Assembly: GCA_024195585.1 (NCBI GenBank)
Contig: SWBL01000259.1
Span: 1 to 64,000 of the forward strand
DNA from: Aureobasidium sp. EXF-3400
Lineage: Eukaryota > Ascomycota > Dothideomycetes > Dothideales > Saccotheciaceae
DNA length: 64,000 bases
Reading direction: 5' to 3'
How positions within the stretch are numbered: the first letter of the stretch is position 1; each line of letters opens with the position of its first letter. The notes beneath the pieces were generated by a model that saw only the letters and a program-made list of their open reading frames with translations, was not told where the DNA came from and searched no databases. Position numbers and translations under genes: made by a program. Shown one piece after another: positions 1 to 11,198 of the stretch.

Positions 1-450
1 AGCGCGCTTCTTCTGGAGGTCAGCGGTGCGGGCCTCGCGCTCCTTCTCCTGGGACTTTCTCTTCTTGAGAAGAGTCTCAGGAACGATGTCCTGCTTGGTG
101 GGGACCGAGCTGCAGGGAGAATGTCAGAACACAAGGTTGCTTTGAGGGAGTGCCTCGTAGCGGAGAACTGCAGCACAGCGGCATTCTCTACTGGGTGTGA
201 ACTCGACGGGTCCATGGGGCCGTGAAAGACCGAATCGCAATGGAGTGCGACCAAGGACCTCGACCGTACATTCTAAGGCGCCAGACGTGCAGAGACGGTT
301 GACGGCCAGAGGACTACGGTCGGCTTCAAAAGTATCGAGGTAGCGCTGGTGTTTCGCAGCGCTCCAGCGAGCGAACCGACTGTGTCTGCATTCCTCCGCG
401 CAGAGCAGGAACAATCAATTCACGTACGTCTTGACGGTTTGGGAAGGCAT
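1..450 (-). CDS. rpl7: 60S ribosomal protein L7, 5' part (cut by window edge)
   Basis: Cytosolic large-subunit ribosomal protein uL30 (L7); only the first two exons are in the window. Exon 1 is 450-428 and starts MPSQTVKT; intron 427-110 is 318 nt with donor GTACGT and acceptor CTGCAG; exon 2 runs from 109 off the left edge and reads VPTKQDIVPETLLKKRKSQ then EKEREAR, the conserved basic N-terminal extension of eukaryotic L7. A long intron just after the start codon is common in fungal ribosomal protein genes. The start was chosen because it is the only nearby ATG followed by a donor in the phase needed for exon 2. It is divergent from snf8, with 254 bp between the start codons. The identification rests on the N-terminal segment only but is distinctive. 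Confidence 0.88.
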
Positions 451-704
451 CTTGACTGGTTGTTGGATGGCGAGGTCGTCGGCTTGTCAGGTCGCTGCTG
501 GAGAAAGAAAATCTATCTGGATTTGCATCGAAGGACTTTTCGTGCGTCGACGGTTGTTCCCGAGCTAGCGCCATGCACAGACCTCAGACTGATATCTTGG
601 CACCTATCACTGTGGCCGTCAACGACATTCGAGACACCATCACTCGCATGCTATAGAATATTCCTTGTGATAGAGTGTTCAATAACGATTGCACTCTTTC
701 AAAT

Positions 705-1543
705 ATGGCGAACAACAGAAGAGGCGTTGGGCTCTCGGCCTTCTCACGTAACGCCCTCACTTCAGATCACTACGCCTCTCACGGCGCTGCTTTACGTTCT
801 GCACACGCCGACTCCCTGGCGAACCAGCTCTCAGTCTTCCAGGCTGCTCTGCATTCCTTCTCTATCACTCATGGCGCTGAGATTCGTTCGAACCCAACCT
901 TCAGGGCAGAATTCGCTCGCATGTGTAATGCTATCGGAGTCGACCCACTTGCTAGCTCAAATCACAAGACCTCCAAAGGTAGTAAGAATGAAGGTGGAAG
1001 CTTTTGGTCGCAGATGCTTGGAGGCAGTGTCAACGACTTCTACTTTGAGCTTGCCGTCAGAGTCGTCGAAGTGTGTCGTGAAACTCGATCAGAAAATGGC
1101 GGCATGATCGAAGTGCCTCAAGTACGAAAACGTGTTGAAAAAGGACGAGGCATTGGCGGAGGACTTGAAGTGTCTGAGTATGTAGTTGTGCATTCTATCA
1201 AACGTATCTGACTAACTCTAACTCCAGTGATGACATCCTTCGCGCCGTCAAGTCATTGGAACCCCTTGGCTCTGGTTTCACCGTTATGAAGATCGGCTCA
1301 AAGCAGATGATTCGATCTGTGCCAAAAGAACTCAACACCGATCAGTCAACTGTCCTTGAGGCCATACAAGTGCTTGGCTATGTAACTGTTTCCATGCTTC
1401 AACTCAACCTAGGCTGGGAGCGTGCACGAGCTGTTGCTGTTATTGACGATCTTGTTGCCGACTCTCTGGTCTGGGTAGATGCTCAAGCAGACGAGAAGGA
1501 ATACTGGAGTCCAGCACTAATGCATGAGATTGGTGGCGATTGA
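705..1543 (+). CDS. snf8: ESCRT-II subunit Snf8/Vps22 (EAP30)
   Basis: Subunit of the endosomal ESCRT-II complex, which acts in sorting ubiquitinated membrane proteins into multivesicular bodies. Exons are 705-1177 and 1228-1543, with a 50-nt intron (GTATGT, branch CTAAC, CCAG) and a 262-residue product, the usual length of the family. The N-terminus MANNRRGVGLSAF resembles the helical start of EAP30 proteins, followed by FWSQMLGG and FYFELAVRVVEVC. After the intron comes the winged-helix half, with LEPLGSGFTV, KELNTDQ, GYVTVSML and the terminal YWSPAL. The ATG at 705 is preferred over an upstream GTG in the same frame. It converges with the membrane-protein gene, whose stop lies 48 bp beyond. 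Confidence 0.93.
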
Positions 1544-1591
1544 GCCTCTTGTCATCGAAGTCGCTCCAACACGGCTAAGAATGCTTGTCTA

Positions 1592-2966
1592 TTATTGTGC
1601 AGAGCCTTTCTTCCTAACAGGCGTCTTTTCAAGAGACTCGTACAGCTGGATCACACTGCCGATCAAGAACGCCCATGATCCCCAGAAGGTCGAACATGAT
1701 GCCTGATATTGCGCCCAACTACTGGGGTCGTAACCAAAGGCAGGGCACAGCGTGAAACTGTAACAGTCAGCGCAACCTCGAACAAGAACCGGAAAGCCCT
1801 TACCCAATGCCACCTATAAAATTCCAGAGGCCAATGTGCCATCCCAAGACTCTTGGAGCAGGCTGCCACCAATGCTTCTGAGTTTCAATCATGAACAACC
1901 ACCCCGACACAATGAAGCCAGTACCACCGATGACTTGAGGCGTCCAGTAAATTCCGTCGCTCAGGCCGGGCGAGAGAACATTGAGGATTCCTGGAAGGGC
2001 TGTAAATCCACTAATCCAGAAAACGGTAGCACCTAGAAGCTGGCTCAGGCTAGCGATGAAACCAAGCTCATGGAAATAGTGACTCTTGAGCTCGGCCCAC
2101 GAAGGCCACCAAACCCACGAATCGGTCTTGGCAGGTTGTTGCTTGTCCGAGTCAAAGACAGGTGTTTCAAGTGGGATCTGGTGAGGCTTGCCTACCAAGT
2201 TGGTCTTGTTGCGGTGATGGTGGGTGCAAGCGTCATCTCTAGGCACAATCTTCAAGCCATTGCCATTGCCAGCCTCCGTTCTACCAAGGTGCTGCTCATA
2301 GACTGACTCTACCGCGTACCCAAAGCAGCCTTCTCTATTCTCATTGATAGCTTCCAACATCAGAAGTACACTTCCGACTTCAAAAATGGTGGCTCCTATG
2401 AAAGCGGTGATGCCTCCACCATCAAGGACTTCGTTGTGGAATGTTGACGAGGGCCGAATCAAAGGGAGGAAGGCAAAGAACGCGTTGATTACCCACAGAA
2501 CACTTCCGAGGGTGAAGATGTAAGCCACGCACCACGATATGTCCCATACAGGGTAGAACGTTAGCATCAGCCATATCGTATGCAGAATAGATCTCCAGTG
2601 AGTAGTGCTTCGTGGCGCAGTGACGTTTGCCTCTGGATGTTCTACAGAAGGCTTCTTTATGACAAGAGTATGTCGACCTTTGCGATTGTCCCGAGCTGTC
2701 CATTTGTACTCGACATTTGCGGCGGGTCGTGTTAAAGCTTCAGTTGGCAGGGCGGATGTCGTGGTGCTGAGAGGCGTCGAGGTGCTTCGAAGGTGGTCCC
2801 GATTGGGCGATATATGTATCTTGTGTTCGTAGCTTGCTTGTGTTGGGTTCAAAAAGCTGAATGGACCTCTGACTCTCGAATGGATAAGTTGCAAGGCGTC
2901 ATTGTTGCGGAGGGGCTCCCGGTCGACTGTAAACTGTCTATTGCGATCTGCTTGCAAAGGCGCCAT
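1592..2966 (-). CDS. Fungal multi-pass integral membrane protein, function unknown
   Basis: Exons are 2966-1804 and 1757-1592, with a 46-nt intron (GTAAGG...TACAG) that joins GGIG to FTLCPAFGY and gives 442 residues. The first 120 residues are hydrophilic and Ser/Thr-rich. Several membrane segments follow, around ILHTIWLMLTFYPVW, CVAYIFTLGSVLWVINAFFAF, FIGATIFEVGSVLLML, FIASLSQLLGATVFWI and IGGTGFIVSGWLFMI, then a last one near WAFLIGSVIQL. A charged loop separates the two halves. It resembles proteins usually annotated only as integral membrane protein in filamentous ascomycetes. I do not recognise a catalytic motif. The start at 2966 is the first ATG of the open frame; a slightly shorter N-terminus is possible. 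Confidence 0.75.
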
Positions 2967-4971
2967 TTGTTCGGCGTGTTACACGAAAAGGCTATGAGAA
3001 AAACATGTGTTGTTGGTACTGCAAGCTGACGATGATCTGAATGCGACATGTTGAGATAGCCACCGGGCAACCCGTTGATTGCGCCTTCCTAACGTCACTC
3101 AAACCTGGAATCATAACAGAGGAACGCGGGCTGGTGTCGACTTCCTCCCTCTACCTACCACTTTACCTGCCGTTGCTTCCGCTGCTGCTAAAGAACAAGG
3201 ACTCGCACATTTGTCTGCTTGATGCTGTTGAGAGAACATTTTGAGGATACACCCGATGGATGATACCCTTGCGCATCACCCTGGCCAATTTTAGCAAGAC
3301 TTCGGTTGCGTGCTGCTTCAGAAAGCTGATCCCTCCGCGACGAACGGTCAAAGGTGTCGCAATGCACTACCACGGTTCACGAAGCTGGAAAGTATCTCTG
3401 ACAGGGTGGTGAAGTTCTGAGTTGCACGGCCTCGCGAAACATTCTGTTTCGGTTTGTCGCAGCGACAGGGTCTGTGTTTCACGCATCAGGAACCTCTGCA
3501 CCGTGACACAGTTCTGTAACCACAGCGGACCTTGGTTCCAGTACCGCGGCAGAGGGCTGGATCCCAGGAGTCAGCTGGAACTCTCTCCGACACCGATCTC
3601 GATTCTTGACTTGGTACAATGCCAGCTTTGCTCGTAACATGCCGCAGCTGAACATACAGGAATACCTCTAAACGCATCGAAGATGCCATGCTTAGGGCAA
3701 TGCGGATGCAACAAACATCTTTGCTATCTCGTAGTGGATCAGCCTCAACAGCATCCACAGTAATTGGTTATTCGCTTCAACAATAAACATTATTACTATC
3801 AAGTCAACTAGTGGCCTGCACGTCCAAGAAGCGAGATGATGTGATGGACGGCAAGATGATTGCACTCTACGATCGAGAGATTGTGACAGAATCTGAGCAG
3901 CGAGTACACATGTCGGCTCGGCCATCTTGCCGAGAAAGACACTGGAGCCATGAGCAAGAAATCTTGACCGTCAGCACAGAAAAAATCAAGGAGAATAAAA
4001 TTCCATCAGAATCGAGAGCGGCAGGATCGGTCCTCGAGAACGTACATAATCTATGGGCGGACTAGCAGCGCTTAAATCCAGCCACCTCGCAACCTTCACC
4101 CATGGCATGCGTGCATAAATTGGTACCTCATGCCAATAGGCAGGGGACTTGAACTGTCTAACCACAATCTTCTCCGTACGTGACCTCTTTTGATGCGAAG
4201 GTACGGTTCGAGTTATCCAATCGTGGCCATGACTCTCGCGAATACTTGTAGACTTGGACGACTCGTGCCTGCAAACCTTCGCAAAACAGTTGCAGGCAAG
4301 CGAGAGCCACCAAAAACGTGCATCTTCCTGTACGTGTCAAAACTATGTGTCTGACGCGAGGCGCAGTTGGCAATGCATGGCACCGCACTGTATATCGTGG
4401 CGCCAATTGGCTGGGTGGCTGCAGCCGTGTGATTGCATGTCTGCTGTGCTGCTTGCGCACTTCTCGTCGATGCACCATGGTGGATTGGGATCAAGGCTGC
4501 ATTCCGACTAGTTACATTGTTCTGCTGCGGAGATAAGTGTCGACCTGAGCACAGTCACGGATGGTGATTTTTAGGAGAGCGAAGTGAAGTGATGACAAGA
4601 ATGGTGTTATTTTGTACAACGACACAAAGCTTGTGAGCCTGTGGTAAGGTATCTTCTAGAAAACAAAACGCCGATTGTGATGCATATCCTCCGTTGACCA
4701 TGTATGCCAAAAACGATGTGGTATAGAAGTGCGGAAATGAAACGCCATCAAGAATCTAGGCCACAGCCTGGACCGGTATATTTACAAAGTATGTTTGGGA
4801 GATGAAAGAAAACGTTGATCGTATCATCGCGATGGAAAAAAAGTCAGCCCATATGTGAGCAGGTCGTAATGTGTGGCGTTATCTGCGTCGTTGTCTCGTA
4901 ATAGTGCTTTTTGGTTATGGTAAATGTCGAAAATGGTGAATATAGACAGGCGAAGAGAATGGGCGAAAGTT
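2967..4971. other. Intergenic, about 2 kb, no supported gene
   Basis: It lies between the divergent start of the membrane-protein gene and the 3' end of the Ran1-like kinase. Only short overlapping open frames on both strands are present, none with a recognisable motif or splice structure. The right-hand 300 bases or so are probably the kinase 3' UTR. No tRNA or repeat was seen. Confidence 0.6.
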
Positions 4972-6213
4972 TTAGAAGACACGCGTCGGGAAGATTGAAG
5001 CGTGCTTTGGAAGGGTTGCCATGAACTGGCTGTACCATGGAGCAATGTATGCCTGAGGAGTGCATTGACCATTGGTGAAAAAGGCGAAGGGGCCGTTGGC
5101 CTTCTGAGGCTCTGGCGAAGGCATAGGCGGTGTTCTGGAAGCTGGAAGCTGCTCGAAGTGTGCCACGGCCGTTGGGACTTGAGAGTACTGGAGGTTGGAG
5201 GCAGGCAGCTGAGACATGGGTGGGATTGGCTCCATGAGGTGACCAGATGCCAGGTACGCAGCATCTCTGGCGGCATCGGCAGCAGCGTAAGAAGGCGAAG
5301 GCATAGCCACAGGAGAAGCAGGCTCGCTGGTCAGCTTGGGGCAGAGAAGGATGGCTTGCTTCAGTTCAGGAAGTGTCATTCTCTGAGCAGGGTTCAGATC
5401 AAAGACTCTTCTCAAGATGTGATCAAGATCATCCGAGAGGGGAAGGATAGACTTGAGGAAGCTGCGATCCTTCATGTAGGCGCGGAAAGTGGAATCATCC
5501 ATGGAAGCCCGCTTCCAAGGGTTGCGGCCACAGGTCAGGTTGACCAGGATAACACCAAGAGACCAAATATCATTGGGAGCAGAGGCGTAGCAAGCATTAG
5601 GGCGCGAGTTTGATTGCTGGCACTCAGGGGACATGTAGAAGGTTGATCCACAGCCAAAGTCCGAGGTGTAGTAATCCTGTGTGGCGAGACCAAAGTCGGC
5701 GAGCTTCAAAGTAATACCATCAGAAGAAACCAGAATGTTCTCGGGCTTCAGGTCTCTGTGGTAGATACCAACTGAATGACAGAACTCCACAGCTTCGAGG
5801 ATTTGAAGGAAGGCATTCTTGGCCAAGGCATCCTGACCAATGTAGAAGCCCTGTTCAGTGATTCTCGAAAAGAGATCACCTTCGGGGCAGAATTCCATAA
5901 CAACAAAAGTGCAGTCGGTGGAATCCAGTACCTTGACCAAGGAGACAATGTTGGGATGCTGGCTTACTTGGTGGTGCAGTTGGATTTCTCTCTCCTGGAA
6001 GGACCTTTGTCTAGGTTCAAGGCCAACCTTGTTCAGAGCCTTTACTGCATACTGGACTCCTGTGCGCAGATCAAATGCTCGGTAGACAACTCCATAGGCA
6101 CCGACACCAAGGACTTCAGTCAATTGGATGCATCCAGCAAGGACTTGGCCAAGACGATCTTCAGGAGCGCAAGCACCACATGATCTGGGAGAAGGAGGAG
6201 GAGTAGGAATCAT
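4972..6213 (-). CDS. ran1: Ser/Thr protein kinase, Ran1/Pat1 type
   Basis: Single-exon kinase of 413 residues from the chosen start MIPTPPPSP (6213); an in-frame ATG 17 codons upstream is possible but adds an unlikely leader. The kinase domain spans roughly residues 25-305: glycine loop GVGAYGVV, VAIK-type lysine in YAVKALNK, catalytic loop HRDLKPEN, DFGLATQD and an activation segment ending MSPEC (SPE instead of APE). The C-terminal 110 residues are Pro/Ser/Ala-rich and end PTRVF. This architecture matches fission-yeast Ran1/Pat1 and budding-yeast Vhs1/Sks1 kinases, linked to nutrient control of meiosis and growth; the exact role here is inferred. No gene lies within 4.9 kb of its 5' side, so a long leader or promoter is possible. 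Confidence 0.88.
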   Translation of the reverse strand: MIPTPPPSPRSCGACAPEDRLGQVLAGCIQLTEVLGVGAYGVVYRAFDLRTGVQYAVKALNKVGLEPRQRSFQEREIQLHHQVSQHPNIVSLVKVLDSTDCTFVVMEFCPEGDLFSRITEQGFYIGQDALAKNAFLQILEAVEFCHSVGIYHRDLKPENILVSSDGITLKLADFGLATQDYYTSDFGCGSTFYMSPECQQSNSRPNACYASAPNDIWSLGVILVNLTCGRNPWKRASMDDSTFRAYMKDRSFLKSILPLSDDLDHILRRVFDLNPAQRMTLPELKQAILLCPKLTSEPASPVAMPSPSYAAADAARDAAYLASGHLMEPIPPMSQLPASNLQYSQVPTAVAHFEQLPASRTPPMPSPEPQKANGPFAFFTNGQCTPQAYIAPWYSQFMATLPKHASIFPTRVF

Positions 6214-9200
6214 GTTGAAGGTGAGGTTGTGAGATGCTTGTTCCGGGATAAGAACAAAGATCAAGCCAGCATAAAACCAGAAAACTCCTAGTATGGTCCG
6301 GATAGGTCGTTGTTATGAAAGCTCAATGCAAACAACCACCCAAGTGACTTCTGTCTTAGTTGAGGAGGTGGGTAAGGAAGGTATATGAATGAGTGGATGT
6401 GCTCGACGAAAAAAGAAAAGTTGGTCGGGATAGATGAATAGTAGTACCACTCGTGGGGTGTACGACGAACAGGAGGGTGTATGTATGTATTGACGGGAGA
6501 AGGTGGCTCAGGCGGGTGATATGACGAACAAACGGTCCCGGCAGAGTCTAGTTAAAAGTAGCTCGAAAGCAAAGACATGCTTCGTGTGGCATAGAGTGTT
6601 CGATGGGCTTTTTCTGGCGGGGCCAAACAGCTCTGTCCCTGACGCGAAGCATACTGGGTGATCGTTAGCGGTGCTCAAAGCCTGTCACCCACGCCCGCGC
6701 TTACAGACTAGTGCACCGGCCACTAGCTGTGTGGCGCAACGTGTGCCTATTTCTGAGTCGTTGGAATGGTGGGTCCACAGAGGGCATGCACAAGCGCGCA
6801 AAAGCAAAGGCGTCTCGGGAAAGCTTGCAGCGCGGTGGGGAGCTGGCACTTGGCCACCTTGCCGCATGCGACCTTGTGCTTTATTGGCCCGACGGCTGGG
6901 TGTGGCAAGGATGGACAAAGAGTGGTCGTCATGCCACTCCTGTGCGGCTGCAGAAGCACCAGCACCAAGGGACAAGCAGCAGCATCCCTCGCCCATGCGA
7001 CACACGGTTCGATGGGGGCGTCAGATCTGCTGCTGGGATTTTCCTTGACACCGCTGTGCAGCCTGCAGCGTCGTTTCGCTCTGTGGTCAGCGCCCATTTG
7101 CCGCCCACTCGTCTGTTTGTTCTGCAGAGATTGAGGAATGACCAAGCCATGACTTCGTCTCAGGATGATTTACATTGCTGTGCAGATGGTTTGTTCTTTG
7201 CAAGCGCCTACAGCCCTGCAGCCTGCGTGTCGTTTCGCAAAACTTGCCTAACTGTGCTCCATGTCTATCAATAATCCCATCCGTGGGAATGTGCCACGCC
7301 AATTTCTGCTTGCAACCACCCCCAACCTTGCTTTCTGTTTTTCTCGATGCTGGGTCTCGTGGCCGCCGGGTGTGGCAGAACTATCTACGCCTATTCGCTT
7401 GCAAAAGAGATAGTGTGTGCGATAGTGCGTGGTATAACACATGGCCACTGTCGATCATCCTTCCAAGATTTGACGTTCTCGAAGATTTGGGCTGCGAAGA
7501 GGGCTTGACGCTTGGTCCGGCTTCCTTGGGTTCGTGTTTAGGAGCCGCGAGCCGCCGATTGGAATCTTGACAGGTTGCAAGTTTCAAGAACACCGACGAT
7601 GCCTATTGGTTCACGGAAATTGGCTCTTCGCGGTTTTGTCGACACAGGAGTCAGGTGCCATGGCGCCCAAGCAAGAAGGAAAAAAAAGCAGATCCTTTGA
7701 TTGCAAGCGTTCATTCTCATTTGCTGAAATTTCCCATGGCAGCCATATTGGGAAGCAAATTTTTTTGTGTTACGTGTACGATCAGCCTTGCGCCTCTGGA
7801 AGCCAAGATCGAACGTGAACAAACTTCAGGCAGCCAGAAGAAAATCGACCTGTTGTTGGCCCTGCCACGAAACATGTGTACTGTACGAGAAGACCCTGCC
7901 TGCCACACGAGTAACGCAGCTGTTGGTTTCTGCCACTCCTTTGCTACGCAGGATCGACCATCAGCCCCCTAGCCAGCCCGCGGATTGTATGCACTGTGCG
8001 TCCACTAGAACGTCATGGGCACACGAAGAAGAGATGGGACCGAAAAGTCAAGGGTTGGCAAGGCGCTTCTAGGAGAATCCAGACTCCCAGACCGCATGCG
8101 AATGACATGACTCAACAGCGCAGAAGGAAGAAAAAAAAGAAGAGGTGGACGGTGCAGAGAAATGCAAGCGCCCTATCCTCCACTTTCACGATGAAGCCAG
8201 TCTACTTGCAGCAAGTCCCCTGCCTATCCGTACGCGTCGTCAATGTTTAGTTGCGATACACGCATGACGCCCGCGAGTCTGTTCCGCGACAACCGACGAC
8301 AGCCCGCGCCTAGCTGGGACCATGACTGCGATTGCTCTTTCGGTACTGCTGCAACCAGACCGATGCGCTACGCGGAGTAGGATTCGGGATGCTGGACGAT
8401 AAGCACGCATAATGAACTCACTCATCCTGTGACTGTGACGGCTTAGGCGCATGCTTGCTTACCAACATGAAGCACATCCCATCTGATAACAGTTTGTGTC
8501 GTCTTGGGCGTGCTGCAGGCAGATTCAACGACAATCGTCGTCCTGTAACTACTCGAGTATCATCTGGAGCAAGCTGTCCTTCTGCACCAGGTGCATCTTC
8601 GGTACCTCGAAAACCAAAATATAGCCACCGCACTATTCATGCATCTCACGACTACTATCGTATGGGCGCATCGGTTGGCACGGCTTTGCAAATTATATCG
8701 CGAGGAGTCATGGCAATCTCAATTTCGAAGCCTTGAAACTCGAGTGTTGGCGAACTGAGCGGAAAGAACACATCGAACGATGTTTGACGCTAGTGCCGCT
8801 TTCAGCGATAGTTTTGGCTGTCTGCTGGTCGATCCTACGCCCGTCGCCCAGCTTTCTTGCACTCCATAGCCTTTTGAGTTGTTCGAGCATGCCAACGCTT
8901 ACACCGCTCCCTTGTGCACGATGCACATCCTTCAACCCCTTTCCATCGCCCGTTGAGCTAAGAGAACCGCTCGAGCAACGGTTTGAAGATCATAAGCCGC
9001 AATGTCCACCTGTCCAATCAACAGTGTCTCGACGTTGGTAGTGCAACTTGCTTGCACCGCTTGCCAGTCAGCCCACAGGTCGCTGGCCATACCGACTGTC
9101 TTCTGGCTGAGGTGGCTTTGAGGTCGATCAACGACTCTCGATGCTTGACGTCTGATGTACTCAGCAGCGTCTTGAACCTGCAAAGGCCTCGTTCCCGCGT

Positions 9201-9513
9201 GCAGTAGTCGCACAGTCTTGCCAATTCACCTTCCTTTCCTCTCCTTGTCTCATGCTCGTTTCAATGAATCGGTTGTAATCGAAGAAGATCATTTTACATT
9301 CTAACAGTCGTCGCAATGAATCCTGTAGTCATGATATCGAAGTTCCATACATCAGAGACAGCCTATCAGACACCAATATGTCGAATTGTCCTCGTGCTCA
9401 ACGGCTAATACGGGATCCATAAGTCAACAAGCAACATTTGCATCCTTCCAAAACACGTCAACAGTCGAATATACCAAACGTCCCGTTTCATGTCTCTTGT
9501 TTCTCTTTGATTA

Positions 9514-9684
9514 TTAACATGCCTCTCGGAGTCTCTGCTTCTTGCCCTCGTCCTCCAGCCGTTTCTTCACTCCGTGCTCAAGCGTTTCACTTATCGCGAT
9601 AGTAACGTCTACACTCATCCGAGCTGCGACTCTGCCAACCATCTGCTCCACCTTCCCGCCGTTCTCTCTCTCAAACGGCAGTGC
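9514..9684 (-). CDS. Possible terminal exon of an unrecognised gene
   Basis: On the minus strand a 57-codon open frame follows a good acceptor (TTTTTGTAG, ending 9685) and ends in TAA at 9514. It reads as one amphipathic, charged helix: VEQMVGRVAARMSVDVTIAI then SETLEHGVKKRLEDEGKKQR. Another open segment with MRLKQALLGEMATEQAIKIG lies upstream, about 10192-10327, between a TAG acceptor and a GTATGC donor. I could not join the two with introns of normal size, so this may be a real multi-exon gene, a decayed gene or chance. No family was recognised. Confidence 0.25.
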   Translation of the reverse strand, partial: ALPFERENGGKVEQMVGRVAARMSVDVTIAISETLEHGVKKRLEDEGKKQRLREAC

Positions 9685-10938
9685 CTACAAAAATCCGTCG
9701 TTCGTCGCTACGGGACCGTCAAGTGCCGTGGAAGGAGGCAAATGACACTATCGATTGCGACCGTTGCTACAATTCTCATGCGACGCAGCGCCCCCTTGGA
9801 ACGATCTTGCATACAGATCTTCCGCCCACCTGTGCATACTCGTACCACACATCACTAGGGAGATGTAGAGAACGGCTCGACCTCCGTCAGCCATGGGGCT
9901 TACTCCACTACTCGAGCTGACGCTGACGCATACCTAGACGCTCATCGTGCAACACCGCTCAGCTCCGTGAACGACAAAGTTGTATGTTTCTCCTTCTCAC
10001 TCCTTGGCATTACTGCCAAACGTCTTGTTTCAACCGTCCCTGTGTAAGAATTCCCAAAGAGTATAAGTTCTCAAGACAGTGTCTAGGAATCAAGGGGTCA
10101 ATATCCGAAGACGGTTTCTTTCTGATGGAGAATATCGTACTTTCATAAAAACGCTCGCGTACAGATTACCATGGGCATACCAAAAACAGAGGATCAGCAA
10201 ACATCAAGCGTTTTCCCACCAAAGACATTGGGAACACCATGTCTCCAATCTTAATAGCCTGCTCGGTTGCCATCTCCCCCAGAAGAGCTTGTTTGAGCCG
10301 CATCGTGAGGACAACAACATCCTACCATAAGCCACCAAGCGGCCGTTGGACGAACCATCAGTGCGCTCATGGTGGTTGTCCTCTGCAGATTACTCAAGAC
10401 ATCACAATTCTGAAAGCACCACAAGCCTAGTCACACTACAGGCCCGAGTCGTAGCAAGGTAGAAGTAGAGAGGGATTGGTTATTGGACAACAATAACGTT
10501 GTTTCATCGCTCCATCACACCGCCAAAGTCCGACCTGAGTCGGTATAGATGTCTCGGAATACACGTGCGGCAACAGCAATTTATCGAACGGCTTTTCCAG
10601 AAGATCGGGCGAACACGAAGTGCAATACGGCCGCAATGGACACTCTGTCCTAATATCTCTATATTGTTGTTCTACTTCATTTCCACGTTGCTGACTGAAC
10701 TTTAACTGGTTATTACAGCCCGGATGTCGATGCCGTGAGGACATCAACATCAAAGCAGGCCCCCACTGAGACAAATTTGAGACGTGCCATCATGCCCGAC
10801 CGAATACGACTTGGCCGTGCTTTCTCCTCGTCTACTTTTTGATGACAGATTGCTTCGAGCACGCGACCGTGCCAAATGACAATAGTCGGCTTATAGGATC
10901 AGCGAAGAAGACGAAATAATCTCTCTACAGACGAGAGC

Positions 10939-10980
10939 GGTGAGCAACAAGGTGAGCAAGGTGAGCAACGCGGTGAGTCG
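10939..10980. repeat. Short tandem GGTGAGCAA repeats
   Basis: Copies of GGTGAGCAA begin at 10939, 10951 and 10960, and a partial copy GGTGAG begins at 10972, spaced 12, 9 and 12 bp. The repeat sits in non-coding DNA about 1.1 kb past the Ran1-side desert centre and just 3' of the prp4 stop. Confidence 0.6.
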
Positions 10981-11198
10981 CTCGTTAGTGTGAGGATACT
11001 ATTGTCGTTGCTGGCCTTAAGACAGCAATATCTTGGCAATGTAAACGTTCAGAATGCTGATCCCATTAAATCTTTCTGTTTGTGAAGAATGTCTTCAAAG
11101 GATTGCGATCAAAACAATAACAGCAAAGATCGACGACGGCTTTTACTTCTCTTCCTAATTGTTTCGTGCATAGCGGAAACACTGATATACCAGTTGTC

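Larger units (their letters stand above)
6214..11198. other. Gene-poor stretch, about 5 kb, between two kinase genes
   Basis: No recognised protein gene. Overlapping open frames of 60-190 codons occur on both strands and in several frames at once around 6670-8070, as expected of non-coding DNA with few stop codons. Some minus-strand pieces near 8708-9213 and 9514-9684 look mildly protein-like (listed separately). A short run of GGTGAGCAA repeats lies at 10939-10980. The part next to the Ran1-like kinase (6214 to about 6660) could be its 5' leader. No transposase or clear tRNA was seen. Confidence 0.55.

Noticed and set aside
110..427. Intron-encoded C/D-box snoRNA in the rpl7 intron, as in budding-yeast RPL7 genes
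   Set aside because: I searched the minus strand for RUGAUGA followed by CUGA and found no box C.
6671..7274. Candidate genes on both strands with 100-190 codons
   Set aside because: Open frames overlap on both strands and in several frames, none has a motif or splice context, and composition is Cys/His/Trp-heavy as in non-coding translations.
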